A DNA stretch of 64,000 nt. It comes from Arachnopeziza araneosa. Lineage: Eukaryota; Ascomycota; Leotiomycetes; Helotiales; Arachnopezizaceae. Below, one piece after another: positions 36,259-46,825 of this stretch; the stretch's first letter is position 1; each line of letters starts with the position of its first letter. The notes beneath the pieces are model-generated. The model ran no database searches, was not told the DNA's origin, and saw only the letters and a list, made by a program, of their open reading frames with translations. A program made the position numbers and the translations under genes. The stretch covers positions 106,061 through 170,060 of the forward strand of contig QYAI01000088.1 of NCBI GenBank assembly GCA_003988855.1. The letters are read 5' to 3'.

Positions 36259-36833
36259 CTAATCAATGTTCCTGGTCCTCAAAGCAACCATGCGCTTACT
36301 ATTTACTTCCTCTTCTTCTGGAGGACCAACGAGCGCATCAGCGCATAAAATTTGCAGATTTCGCTCTACCTTTCTGTAATTGTCTAAATCAACAGAAACT
36401 GAAGGATCAAAGCGACAGATATTGCTGTGATTGGCATTGATTCGGAGCTGGGTTTCTCTATTGCCAGGAAGACTCATAACGGCTGATTCAAACGGGACAA
36501 CCTAGAAACCAAAATCAGCAGGTAACTTCGCTATATGGAGTTCCGGTAGAAATGATAGGACAGACATTTCTAAACCCCTCGTAGCACGATACAATTTTAT
36601 ATTTCTCAAGTTGATGTCTAAAAGCTTCCCTTAGAAAGTCACTGAATAGTGAGCCACGCTCAAGGGTCTCAAGCAAGCTTGGACATTGAGTTCCAGGAAG
36701 GGAGCGAACAATCCTTGCGCAAGCCTTCCCAAGCCTGGCTTCTGGGTTATTTCCGGGCTCAGTATGAGGAGTGTCAAAGAATATCAAGCCGTAACTCCGA
36801 ACGATCAGCTCAGATTTGCGAAACGCATAACTT
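36259..36833 (-). pseudogene. Alpha/beta-hydrolase-like domain remnant (NLR N-terminal type)
   Basis: Two exons (36566..36833 and 36259..36501, 64-nt intron) encode SYGLIFFDTPHTEPGN, then RGSLFSDFLREAFRHQLEKY, VVPFESAVMSLPGNRETQLRINANHSNICRF, and a stop after RTRNID. This matches the C-terminal half of the serine-esterase-like domain that begins many fungal NLR proteins (FFGTPHRG, then SAxLxLPGE, then HxxMCRF). The N-terminal half with the GHSLGG nucleophile elbow is not found upstream. The sequence 36840-37080 has open frames but no hydrolase motif. I therefore read it as a truncated relic adjoining the STAND-like ankyrin relic, perhaps once part of the same gene. Confidence 0.55.
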
Positions 36834-37103
36834 CTACATAATGTAAAAGCTATGTCACATCATTATTCAATTTGGATTAATACTGTTGAAAAGGGCCGTC
36901 ACACGATTCCCAATGAGGTAGGTCGTCTGCGTGGGCCGAGTCTCTGTGTGACCTGCTGAGAGCCTCACCGAACCCTCCACTTGACACGGGCCTGAAATAT
37001 CCCGACTCGTGCAAATTACTTTGATGCTTACCCAAGAAATCATTAGCTTTGTCACCAAAATTTTGAGCTGGGAGCAAAGTTAATGACAGCTTGAGTAAAT
37101 TAT

Positions 37104-38770
37104 TTACGACCTGTCAGCAACGTTATCTTTAGAATTAGACTGAACATTTCCCAGCTTCTTCAACAATCCAATTTTCCCAATATTCCTTAGTCCAAAAATA
37201 GTAATGAGCAGTGATGTTGCCATTAGTGCCACATTGAACCACTCCACCGCTCTCAAGCCCTGAAGGAAAGCTTGAGGTTCGCCCTTTCCTTCCCTAGCCG
37301 TTTTGATTTGCGCATAGGATTGGATGACTGTCGCAATGGGCAGCAGAATTGCTCTTCCTACGCCTGCTGTCGTCTGAAACATCGCTCCTGCGACACCTTG
37401 GTCTTTTCGTGGAAGAGATTGAGTCATAAATAACCCCAGACAGGGATATATAGTATCTGCTCCGAAGGCTGAGAGCGCCATTGCTGGGAAGCCGTATGCA
37501 AAGTAGTTGGTTGAAGGGGGAATTGGCACGGCAAAGAGGAGGTTAGCGATTGTGGACGAACCGAGACCGAAGATGAGAATAAAGTCACCCCGAACGCGGG
37601 CGAGAAGATATCCAGAACCAGTTACGCTACAAAGGCCGACTATACCAAGTGGGAGGTAGCGGATAGTGGTTTGCAGCGGAGAGAGCAGTTGATAATCTTG
37701 GTAGTAATATGTCGAGTAAATCAAAAAGTTTGTGAAACCACTCGAGAAAAGAAAGACGATGATCATTGCTGCAGAGAAGCGGACGTTTTTAAATGTTGAG
37801 ATCTTCATTAGTGGTTCTCGACGGGTGACTTCGAGATGATGTTGCCAGTAGATGAATACGCCAAGCAGAAGCATGGAGACAAGTAAAACAGAGATAACAA
37901 ATGGGCTCTTCCAGCCTAACGACACCCCCTCGGACAGCGAAATAAGTAGGAGAAGAGTGCCTGACGTAAATAAAAATGCGCCGAACCAATCGACATTGGA
38001 AGCTCGTGGGCTAGCTGCATCTCTTCGTGGTTCTTTCGGAATTACAAGAATGGCGAGCGAACCAGCCAAGAATGCTGCCCCAGCTATGACATAGAAAACC
38101 ACTGTCCATTTTTGATACTCAGAAATGAGCCCACCGAGTAGATTACCCATAACCTGACCAGCCGGCGCACCCCCAGAATAGAAAGCGAAGCTGTAGTTTT
38201 TGACTCTTCCTGGCGGAATAGTGTAGCCGATGATTCCAATAGCGGTTGGAATCACGATTGCAGCCCCTAATCCTTGGAATGCGCGCATGACATACATTAG
38301 GATCTCATCAGGAGAGAACGCCGCACCAAGAGTGCTTGCTGTGAACCAGAAGCAGCCAAATATAAACGGAAGTCGTTTTCCATACACATCTGCTAATTTA
38401 CCAGCAAGTAGCAGGAAAGATCCCGCTGTCAAGGCATAAGCGGAAACGATCCACTGTTGGCGAGTCTCTGGGATTTTGAGATCATGGCTGATGCTTGGAA
38501 GGACGATGACAACTGATTGAGCTGAGATTGTCTACAGACCGTAAGCGGATAAAAATTGTCCTATATAGAACTTACGTTTAGGAATGTTGCAAATGTCAAA
38601 ACAAATACTAACGGGGCGACTTGCCGTATTGTAACTTCCTCCTCAGGTACTTCCAACTCCAGCTCCTGTACCGGAACAGGAACAAGTCCTTGCACAGCAA
38701 CTTTCCCCGTTGCAACGCGCTCTAGGTTATTACCAGGACTACTCTCCGAGTTCGTTGAAGGTTCTAACAT
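37104..38770 (-). CDS. MFS transporter, DHA2-type (14-helix) drug:H+ antiporter-like
   Basis: Two exons, 38576..38770 and 37104..38531 with a 44-nt intron, give 540 residues. After an acidic N-terminal tail the first helix is APLVFVLTFATFLN. The family motif A region is GKLADVYGKRLPFIFG, and the motif C-like block in helix 5 is YSGGAPAGQVMGNLLGG. The helices that follow match 14-spanner exporters such as the yeast ATR1/GEX group. Substrate cannot be told from sequence; members export drugs, fungicides, toxins or siderophore-linked compounds. The gene is intact and sits between decayed STAND relics and an AT-rich region. No biosynthetic partner is adjacent. Confidence 0.88.
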
Positions 38771-39700
38771 CTTAGAATTCTAATAAATAAAGCTCAAACA
38801 TGAGAGTGAAGAAACAAAGTAAAGCAAAGCTAAGGAAAATTTAACATTGAGGTCAAATATCCCACTCTCAGGGAAACGCTTACAGCGCCACTAAAGTTCA
38901 CCGCCACCTCTTGATACTCGGATTTACTATGTTCGGCATGGATTGCGGCATTTCAGCCATTGACATGTTGATATTGAGTCACGTTGTATCCAAAACAGGA
39001 AATCGTCCTCAGTTTTGTTGCATTTCGCGAAATCCTCGAAATAAGGGAATTTTCGCTTATTTCCCTTAGGATTGAATGAGGCTTTCGGCTTAAGTTACTT
39101 GATAACCTTTCCCTGTAGAACAGTCACCCACATATTATACATAATATTGTTTCTCTCGAGTTAAATAGGAATTTCTTTGCCAATCTGTATTCATCTTAGG
39201 ACAAGAAATGAGTTACCCAAGGTAGGCAGTTATGTGATTTTACACGGCAAGTCACGTGGTTATACCAACAGCCTGTTGTTTTTCTAGAATTAAACGTAAA
39301 CTCAGAGTAAATAAGACGTAATAACCTATATTATAATGGGTTCTGTTTTCATGTTAAAGTACTGAGAGAAACTTTAAAAGGGAATATGATATATCACGTG
39401 TCTAAAAACCTCCTTTCCCACTTCCAATTTATTTGAGATTTTCTTTATTAGTAGCATCTTTATTTCCTAAACGAAATTTGCTGAACCCTTGCCATTTAGT
39501 TCAACTTCTCTTCATAGCCTCAAGCGGCTAAACTTAGTAAAAGGCTTACTAGCTGAATCTGAATCTTCCAAGCATAGCCTCATCAATCGTACACGTAGCG
39601 CCAGATGATATTTCACGATATCCGGAAGCCACCAAAGCGCTTATTCTCTATGATACACTCTGCGGAATCTTCGAACAGTTCGAGTTTATGATCACTCCAA
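38771..39700. other. AT-rich intergenic region
   Basis: No gene recognised. It contains two CACGTG sites (39254, 39397) and many TA-rich stretches. Confidence 0.5.
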
Positions 39701-40174
39701 ATGGGAGAATTGGTCATACCTTTGATGGCTGAGTTGATTGATATCATTTGTCTTTTCCTGGGCCAGCCTACAACTTACATTTTGAGGCAACTCAAGAATT
39801 GTGATGATGCTGTTGTCATTGGATATTGTTATCTGCATGGAATTATGGATGGAAATGTGGTTGGATCTATGAGCAATGGGATTCTTGTTGAGGAAGAGCA
39901 ATTCAATGCGTTCTTTTGTTTCAAGCTATCAAAAAAATGTTATCAATATTTAAATAATCTCAGTATTCGCTTCGTCAGGTATTATGAATCGACACCTTCT
40001 CCTCTGTGCTTCATATGCGGTAGTGAACTTACGGCTTTTGCTCAGGCACCCGTCACCCTCGGCTTGGCCATCTCACCTGAGCAGCTCCGTAAGCTTTCTC
40101 ACGTGATATTATCTTCCAGTTTCTCACCCTCACAGCCACAGAGCTTTGAATATGGAATAGTGAGGGTACAGTAG
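39701..40174 (+). pseudogene. HET-type protein C-terminal relic
   Basis: The frame contains QPTTYILRQLKNCDDAVVIG followed by CYLHGIMDGNVV. This corresponds to the end of heterokaryon-incompatibility (HET) proteins, where a YxLRP segment leads to GECYVHGIMDGEA. No HET domain is found upstream, so only the tail survives. The rest of the frame, after GILVEEEQF, is not recognised. Confidence 0.45.
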
Positions 40175-41376
40175 TAAGAATATGTTAGCGTAGATTCACG
40201 GTAGAGGCTTCTGATAAATCTCGAATATTTCATAAAACGACAGTCACATAGTCTTCCGGACTTCTATATTTCTGAAATATATATTGATTATTGAAGACTC
40301 CTGATGGTTAGGCTACAGGTTCATCCTCTCAGCAGAAGTGTTCAGAGGCCACCAGTGCGTGGTCGTCCCGCATTCGCGGATTTGGAGAGTGTTCCAAATA
40401 TAGGAACAATTTGATTTCAGGCGTTGAGCGCTACTCTGTTAGATAGGTCGATTGACTTGGAAGCCCTCATAGTGGCCACCAATCGCATTGTTGAGACAAA
40501 ATGTATCATCATGCGGTATCGGAGCGTCTGGATTGAGTCTTCACCCCAATCCGTGCATTCATTGTCGTGTCTTAATGCAAGCCTCTTCTATAGGTGGCTT
40601 CCGAATGAGGCGCCGTCCTCACCGCCCCAACACATCACGATATGCGATTGGAGGCCTTCAACATATTTGCATATTCAGCCACTAATTAATGGCTGGAGCT
40701 GCCCTGGGGTATAAGCCAGCACGTTCGCCCCCAGCTTTACACTCCTCGGGGCACCTAATTGATAGCGCACCTTTCTGGAATTACCATCTTCCCGCTGCTC
40801 GTGCAGCTTCATGCGGCTGAATAGGTGCAAATTGCTTTATTGACTGGTGCAGCCGCTTTGCCCGCATGGCAGGAACGAGCTCCGAGAGGCTTTAGGGCGT
40901 CCAGAACTGCAGCCACAAGCCTGTACCACCACACCTTGACCACCACACCTTGACCGCTAGGGAAGTTCAGCACCCACCAGCAGACGGTCTAGCCAGACGT
41001 GCATATGGACTTTAGCTCTTCTGCAGCTTTGTTCCTTCGCACCAATAGTGTGTATGTTCGCAAGCACTATGCATTTCTCAAGTGGTATGTTCTGGAAGCA
41101 GGGACCCAGTTTAGGTTAACACTACTCGCAGGGTGAAAGGGCCGGGCCTTAAAGCTTTGAAACTATGCCCAGCTGGCTCGTGGTATAACCTAATCCCACG
41201 ATGACCTAATTAGCTAGCTGATGCAGACGTACCCGTACCCCTAAAGGGTGTGCTCATATATAAAGATGATTGCAACACCGAAGACTATGATGGACTACTC
41301 TCTCGCTTTATGCTTCACCGGAAGTCTTCATTAATATAAACCTATCCGTATAGGCTACTGCATAAACAATCTGACA
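40175..41376. other. Intergenic region upstream of peptidase gene
   Basis: No gene. A perfect 14-bp duplication (ACCACCACACCTTG twice, 40925..40952) is present. The last 100 bases before 41377 hold TATATAAAG at about 41257. Confidence 0.5.
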
Positions 41377-42535
41377 ATGGCTCCAGGTCCACTACCAGTA
41401 CCTCCCGTGCCTCAACATGCTGCACGTGGCTTCGGTACAGGTTGGATTCCTGACGACTACGACCACGACGATAAGCTCCTAGTTGATTTATATAGTATGC
41501 AACGCCTCAACATGAACGATGTCTACCAGACCATTTTTGAAAAGGCACAAGAACGCACAAAAGTCACCTTGGAAGAGTCATGTCCGCCAGTGTACCACCA
41601 ATTCGGTCTCGGGAGCTGTGTTGCCAATGCTACCGCGGCCGCACTTCGCTTCGCATGGAAGAACTCTGCCATGCACATCGCCATGCCATATGATGATTTC
41701 GACCCTTCACGGTTGTGGATCTACTACTATGCAAGACTCCTAGGCAACAAACGAAAGGACCTAGAGTTCAGAGACACTGGCTGCAACATTCGGAATGCGT
41801 TGAAGGTGCTGAAGAACAAGGGCGTTTGCACAGAGCAAGCCTGGAAATATTTGAGCAAGGAGGAAGCAGATGCCGGTAAGCTTCACAGAGACAGACCTAC
41901 AAAACGAGAAAATGTTCCGCTTTTGACGACTTTCCAAGGCAGCTCCCTTACTTGCTCCTATATTGTTGTGCTAACTCGTTGCTGTAGTCCAGGATCTCCA
42001 GACCGCCACCAAAGATGGGTGCGCAATGCCTCCCGACTGCCGGGCAGGCATCGTACCAGATACGGCTAAGGAAGATAGCGCTACCAGATTCTTTGATTTC
42101 GGCTTTGATTATCATCGCATCCGAAGTCTCTCCGATGATCAAGACCAAGCTGCAGCGGCCGACGTTGTCATCAAGCAGATGTGCGCCTGTTTGGCCGAAG
42201 GATTCCCTATTATCTTTGGCTTCGGAATGTATCTCGAAGCCGACGGTGTAACTAATGAGTTCAATGATCTGAAGAATTGGACAGGTGATGTCTTCAATGT
42301 TGACAAACTGGAGATTCGCGGTAAAGAGATTGGGGGTCATGCCGTGCTTTGTGTTGGATTTGACAGTAACAAGAAGCTGTTCCGCATCATGAACTCTTGG
42401 GGCAGTAGCTGGAAGGGTAAGGGATTCTTCTGGATGCCGTTCTCCTGGTTTGAGCGATCAGATATGGCATACGACCTTTGGACGGTTCGTCCCGACCATG
42501 CACCTTTGCTTAGAGACCATGACCCTATTCAATGA
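41377..42535 (+). CDS. Papain-fold (C1) cysteine peptidase, short microbial type
   Basis: Two exons, 41377..41875 and 41988..42535 (112-nt intron), give 348 residues. The catalytic layout of C1A peptidases is visible. The oxyanion Gln and nucleophile Cys lie in VYHQFGLGSCVANATAAALR. The His lies in EIGGHAVLCVGFD. The Asn and the following Trp lie in RIMNSWGSSWKGKGFFWMPF. There is no signal peptide and no long inhibitory propeptide; only about 70 residues precede the active Cys, and they open with GTGWIPDDYDH. Fungi rarely carry papain-like enzymes of this kind. The GSC(V/T)ANA form is more usual in bacteria, archaea and viruses, so lateral origin is possible. The substrate is unknown. The gene looks intact and sits alone among relics. 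Confidence 0.85.
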
Positions 42536-42811
42536 GGTTTGGAGTGCTAGTTTGAAACTAAAAGTCTCTATTGTCATTAGCAGAATGCAAATTGTGGCTT
42601 GATTGAGCAGGCACATGTGATCGAATGGCTGCTGGCTCTAAGTGACCTCGGGTTCTGCATCTATAGACTGGCACAGAATCAAGACTGCCGACCGTATATG
42701 CTTTGACGGTTCAATCCTGTTTCGGCATATAGGTAAAAATAAAGACAACGCCACGTCCCGAACAGCCACAGGTGTGACAGCTAGAAATCTTGAATAGAAA
42801 GCAGGTATTCA

Positions 42812-42955
42812 ATTATCTAACGTAAATGTATTCACACAATCCGTTCGAATAGCAGGTCCTACCCTCGCTGCAACAGAGGCTCGATGCGGCGTTGGACTGT
42901 AGTGCGCCTGCATGTGAGGCGAGGCACGAGCATAGCAGCAGAAGAAACGCCATGG
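42812..42955 (-). other. Candidate small Cys-rich secreted peptide or orphan first exon
   Basis: From a Met at about 42952 a short frame gives a hydrophobic leader (MAFLLLLCSCLASHAGA), then CCSEGRTCYSNGLCEY, then stop. The CC...C...NGLC pattern is how many fungal cell-surface proteins begin after the signal peptide, so this may be the orphan first exon of such a gene. No continuation was found downstream. Confidence 0.3.
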
Positions 42956-43689
42956 CTTCCGCGGCGAGTCTGAAGCACAATAGTTGCGGTAGAGTAGTGT
43001 TGAACAGGCTTCCATCACTCTGGATTCCTGCAGCAAATGAAACGGAAGCGATTACGCCCACAGCTGACGTTGCGAACCAAACTCAGAGGCGGCAGCAAAA
43101 TTAGGATGAATACTTAGTCCCTTTCCTTTCTCGGGGGAACCATTGGCTATTGTAGAAAGGCTTCTTTTGCCCTTGTGGTTTTGTGGCTATCTGCGTATAT
43201 GACTTTGTATATTAAAACCTCTGGCTTAACACGTTCCTCTACCCTCCAAGAAGTCCTATAGGACACAAATGAATATCATCATTAACACCACAACTTATAA
43301 CAATGACCAAGATCTAAAGATGTTGAAATAACCGAACGAATATATTGTGGTTTCGCGGAGACGAAAAGCCAAAAACAGAATCCGATCCTGCTCCCCTCAC
43401 AACCACGTACTTCTGTATAGCAAGCAACTTTATGAGGCAAAGGATCGAGGTGTTTACTAGCCTCATACTTCATGCCAGGCCTGATTCACTTTCCATCTAA
43501 TCTGCCTTTTCTCCAGGCCTACTTTATTTTGCTCATAAGTTCTCTTCTACAGCCTTGATTACTTTCGCCTTCTTCTCTGGTGATCTTTTCATTAAATTTT
43601 CCATAAAAGTTACTCCCCGAAGTGGAGAAAATAACAATTAAGTTACTCTAAGTATTGGGAGACAAGAGAAGAAGAAGAAGTCAGAGAAA

Positions 43690-43806
43690 GCTGATTTATT
43701 GCTAGCTACTGTGCCGGTTCCTCTTAAAGGAACCGGTCTTGCTTACTAACTAGCCCAGCCCTAACCCTAGCCGTCGTGTGACTGAGTCTCGTCACGTGAC
43801 ACTAAG
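43690..43806 (-). mobile_element. LTR-like remnant with hairpin
   Basis: On the minus strand it reads TGTCACGTGACGAG, later CTAGTTAGTAAGCAAG, then a 9-bp-stem hairpin ACCGGTTCCT...AGGAACCGG. The CTAGTTAGT box and hairpin in the same order occur in the solo LTR at 34008..34216. The far end of the element could not be fixed. Confidence 0.45.
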
Positions 43807-43981
43807 CATTGTGTATTGATCGAGTATTGATTTGAATATGTTAGCGCGGACACTTTCTCTCTTTGTAAGCTTCAACTGCCCATACATGACCTTGGAAAGA
43901 ATGTTTTGACATTGTGTCCAGCTTTTTAGGTCGTGTCTTAAGCGACTAAACATCTCTTGCCGGCATTTCCAAAGGCAGGAG

Positions 43982-45529
43982 ATGTGCGAACAGCCATTTC
44001 ATCATGGTTCGGTCTTTCGAAGGCGACACCTCAAAGCCCAGTGCCCCCGGGGGATAACGGCCCTGAAGGGTTGCATCCAGTTATGCTCCTTCAATGAGTC
44101 ACAATACAAAGTTCTACAAAAGCTTGGCCAGGGACAGCATTCGACGGTGTGGCTTGCTACCGATTCTTTGTACGTTAACCCACCTTCTCATATAGTGCCA
44201 CATTAACAAACAAATTGCGGAAACACGTGGCCCTCAAAATACTTAGGGCAGATTGCTACGGCACTGCACATGATGTTTTCGAGCTTGAAATGCTGAAGAA
44301 GATATCAGAACCCACAAATCAGCACCTTCAAGGAGCGGGGCAAGTTACGCGTCTTCTGAATCACTTCAAGAAGAGTGGTCCAAATAGGGACCACGTGTGT
44401 TTCGTTTTTGATGTTTTGGGGCATCATATTGGCCACGAGGCACGACTTTATAGCCAAAGAAGAATACCAGTCAGAGTCGTGAAAGAAGTTGTACGGCAAA
44501 TTCTCTTAGGTTTAGACTTCCTTCATAGGCAATGTGGAATCATACATACTGGTAAACCCTCCTTGGAATGGATAGTTATCTCAATGACTGAGGAGTGGAT
44601 AGATCTGAAACCGTCCAATATTTTGATTGATCTGGAAAGTGCAGAGGATACTATTGCCAAATATCTAGGAGAGATAGCGTCCACATCAGACACTAGACCG
44701 GAAATCGTGGCTTCACCTTCGATCACAGAAGTCGTCGCGCCACGGCGATTAGTTAATTAACCGAGAATCGTTCAAAATATGCATCATAGACTTAGGAGTC
44801 TGTAAGTTATACTAAAGAGAACATTTTCAATTACCAACAACTAACCGTTTTCCTTTATTTTCTAGCAAGCTGGGTTGAAAAGCATCTCTCAGATGATATC
44901 CAGCCACCACTGCTTCGAGCCCCCGAAGTCACTTTAGGTGCTTCTTGGGGACCACCGGTTGATATATTTAGCTTGGGTTGCTTGGTAAGTTCACATATGA
45001 CTTAGAGCTTTTCGCAAATGGATGCTCGCCCTCTGTCTGATTCAATTTTGATAAGCCATGACAGCTAACCTCAATCAGATTATAGAATTGACCAAGGGTC
45101 ATAGATCTTTCCCTGGATCAGATGCAAGTAATGGAGCGTGGACTGCTGAAGACGACCGTCTCGCACAATTCATTGAAGTTTTCGGGCCGTTCCCTGAATT
45201 ACCTTTATCTCGTGGGTCGAAAACAAAAGAATTCTTTACTCCTCAAGGTAGTTATGAGACGTTCAACAACCACCTGCTATTGCTAATCAAGCACGTATAG
45301 GAGGACTTCACCGCATTGACCAGGCGCAGCTCAAGCCTACGTCACTTAAGGATTTGATGGATGGTAAAATCCCTCGACGCAGAGACCAGCCGATATGTCT
45401 GACAAGGACCTGGAATTGTCTGTTGATATCTTAGAGGGGACACTGGTACTGGATCCAAACTTACGCAAGACAGCCTTTGAGTTGCTAGAGCATGCTTGGC
45501 TAAAGACTGAAGATGAAGAAACTAGATAG
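43982..45529 (+). pseudogene. SRPK-type serine/threonine protein kinase, frameshifted
   Basis: Kinase motifs occur in order: glycine loop KVLQKLGQGQHSTVWLA; the lysine strand KHVALKILRAD; RHQCGIIHTDLKPSNILID, a catalytic loop joined by a 51-nt intron (44552..44602); IIDLGVSSWVEKH in place of DFG; APEVTLGASWGPPVDIFSLGC; and a C-terminal DPNLRKTAFELLEHAWL. The split kinase domain with HTDLKPSN and the APEV block is typical of SR-protein kinases. Damage: a TTAATTAA duplication near 44753 shifts frame before the DLG motif; a second shift occurs near 45370; and the interval between the glycine loop and the lysine strand (44170..44195) is only 26 nt if spliced. Other introns (44802..44865, 44995..45078) are normal. 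It is a recent-looking kinase pseudogene. Confidence 0.75.
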
Positions 45530-46825
45530 GCGTAGGACAATTAAGCTTGTAGAGGGGCTGATAAGGGCAATTGTAATTTTAGCTAGCGCTTCCTGGAAGG
45601 GGCAAGTAGGCATGAATTTTTCTGCTCCATGAAAAGGCTCTTCTGAAAGTAGCAGTGAGAACTGCTCCAAAGCGTCTGTAAATGCTAGCATTTATCAATA
45701 AATCAGCTGTTTTATCAATATAAATTGTTTCATGAATAAATGAGGGGTTTGATCAAACAATTGATCGATAATATTAGACAACACGATTTAGCTAGAAATA
45801 TTATTTTTTAGTGTTTTCGAAGCAAGTTAGTCTAGTTGAAAAGCTGTCACGGAGTATATTGTAGTGAGGTTCTAGGGTGCATGGTATTTTTCGGCTATTT
45901 CGCTAGTAGAAGCACGTGTTGAGAACTCTCTATAAAGAAGGTCCTACTATGCATCTACACAGCAAGAGAAGGACACAGGAACAAGAGAAGATTCATAGGA
46001 TACGGAATACAGACAGCAGCAAGAGATTCATGGAGATAGAGAAGAGAGATTAGGTTGCGTTGTTGCGAGTGGAGCATCGATCATACGGATTTTATTAACT
46101 GACATTCTTTTCTTGCTGATTCATTGATTTATCTACTTATTTATTGCTTGCTTCTTGCACTGCTTTCTAGTCTTTCGAACACACGGTTTTTGCTTTAGCT
46201 TCTTGCTTTAGTTATTCTTCCGAAATATACATATCGAGATTCAGCTAGAAGCTAACGAGATTCTTATTTTATTGGCTGCTCCTCCTACCCTCGTACAATA
46301 TATGTAGAAGGTTAAGGTGTTCCAGGAAGGGGAGCTTCCTTTTTGCGACAAAAGCACTTAAAAATCAATCTAAACATCCAGTCTGCAAAGCAGTCTGAAA
46401 ATGGAATTTCCCTGTTAAACCTCACATCCTCTTACTTCTCCTTCCGCTTCTGCGTGCTCTAGCACTTGTTTTGCCTTATTTTAAAGAATTTCTAATACTT
46501 CTACAGTTGATTCTTCTTGCTCTTGCTTAGCACGTACTCTTTTATTAGCTTTAGCTCTAAGAGTTAGTGTAGAACCGATTCTATTCGCTTTACGCTCTCT
46601 ATTCGCTTTACGCTCTCTATTCGCTTTACGCTCTCTATTCGCTTTACGCTCTCTATTCGCTTTACGCTCTCTACTAAGACTTTTCCATCACAAGTAAATT
46701 GCTCATCTAGTTCGTCTTGTAATACAATTGCCCAGAGGTCAATTCATTTTTTTACACTACTATAAATAACTTGATGAAGCCTGTAAATAATTTCGTACAT
46801 ATTTCAATGATATCTCACAGCTCCT
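45530..46825. other. Intergenic region with transposon relics
   Basis: 45845..46104 begins TGTCAC and ends TGACA with a CACGTG and a TATAAAG inside, LTR-like but without a target duplication. 46440..46800 (minus) translates to scattered basic residues like the C-terminus of pogo-type transposases. No intact gene. Confidence 0.4.
46581..46670 (+). repeat. Five perfect copies of an 18-bp tandem repeat
   Basis: Unit CTATTCGCTTTACGCTCT repeated five times without change. On the minus strand the unit encodes a basic hexapeptide (RERKAN) in a frame that continues into a transposase-like basic tail. Confidence 0.95.

Larger units (their letters stand above)
42536..43981. other. Intergenic region with LTR-like sequence
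   Basis: Apart from the small secreted-protein candidate and the LTR-like remnant listed separately, nothing is recognised. Confidence 0.45.

Noticed and set aside
36844..37080. Open frames between the MFS transporter and the hydrolase relic
   Set aside because: Possible exon boundaries exist (GTAAGC...TTTCAG), but the translation lacks the expected GHSLGG block and was not recognised.
45845..46104. TGTCAC...TGACA stretch with CACGTG and TATAAAG
   Set aside because: LTR-like composition, but flanks AAAGC and TTCTT do not match; kept only as an unresolved remnant.
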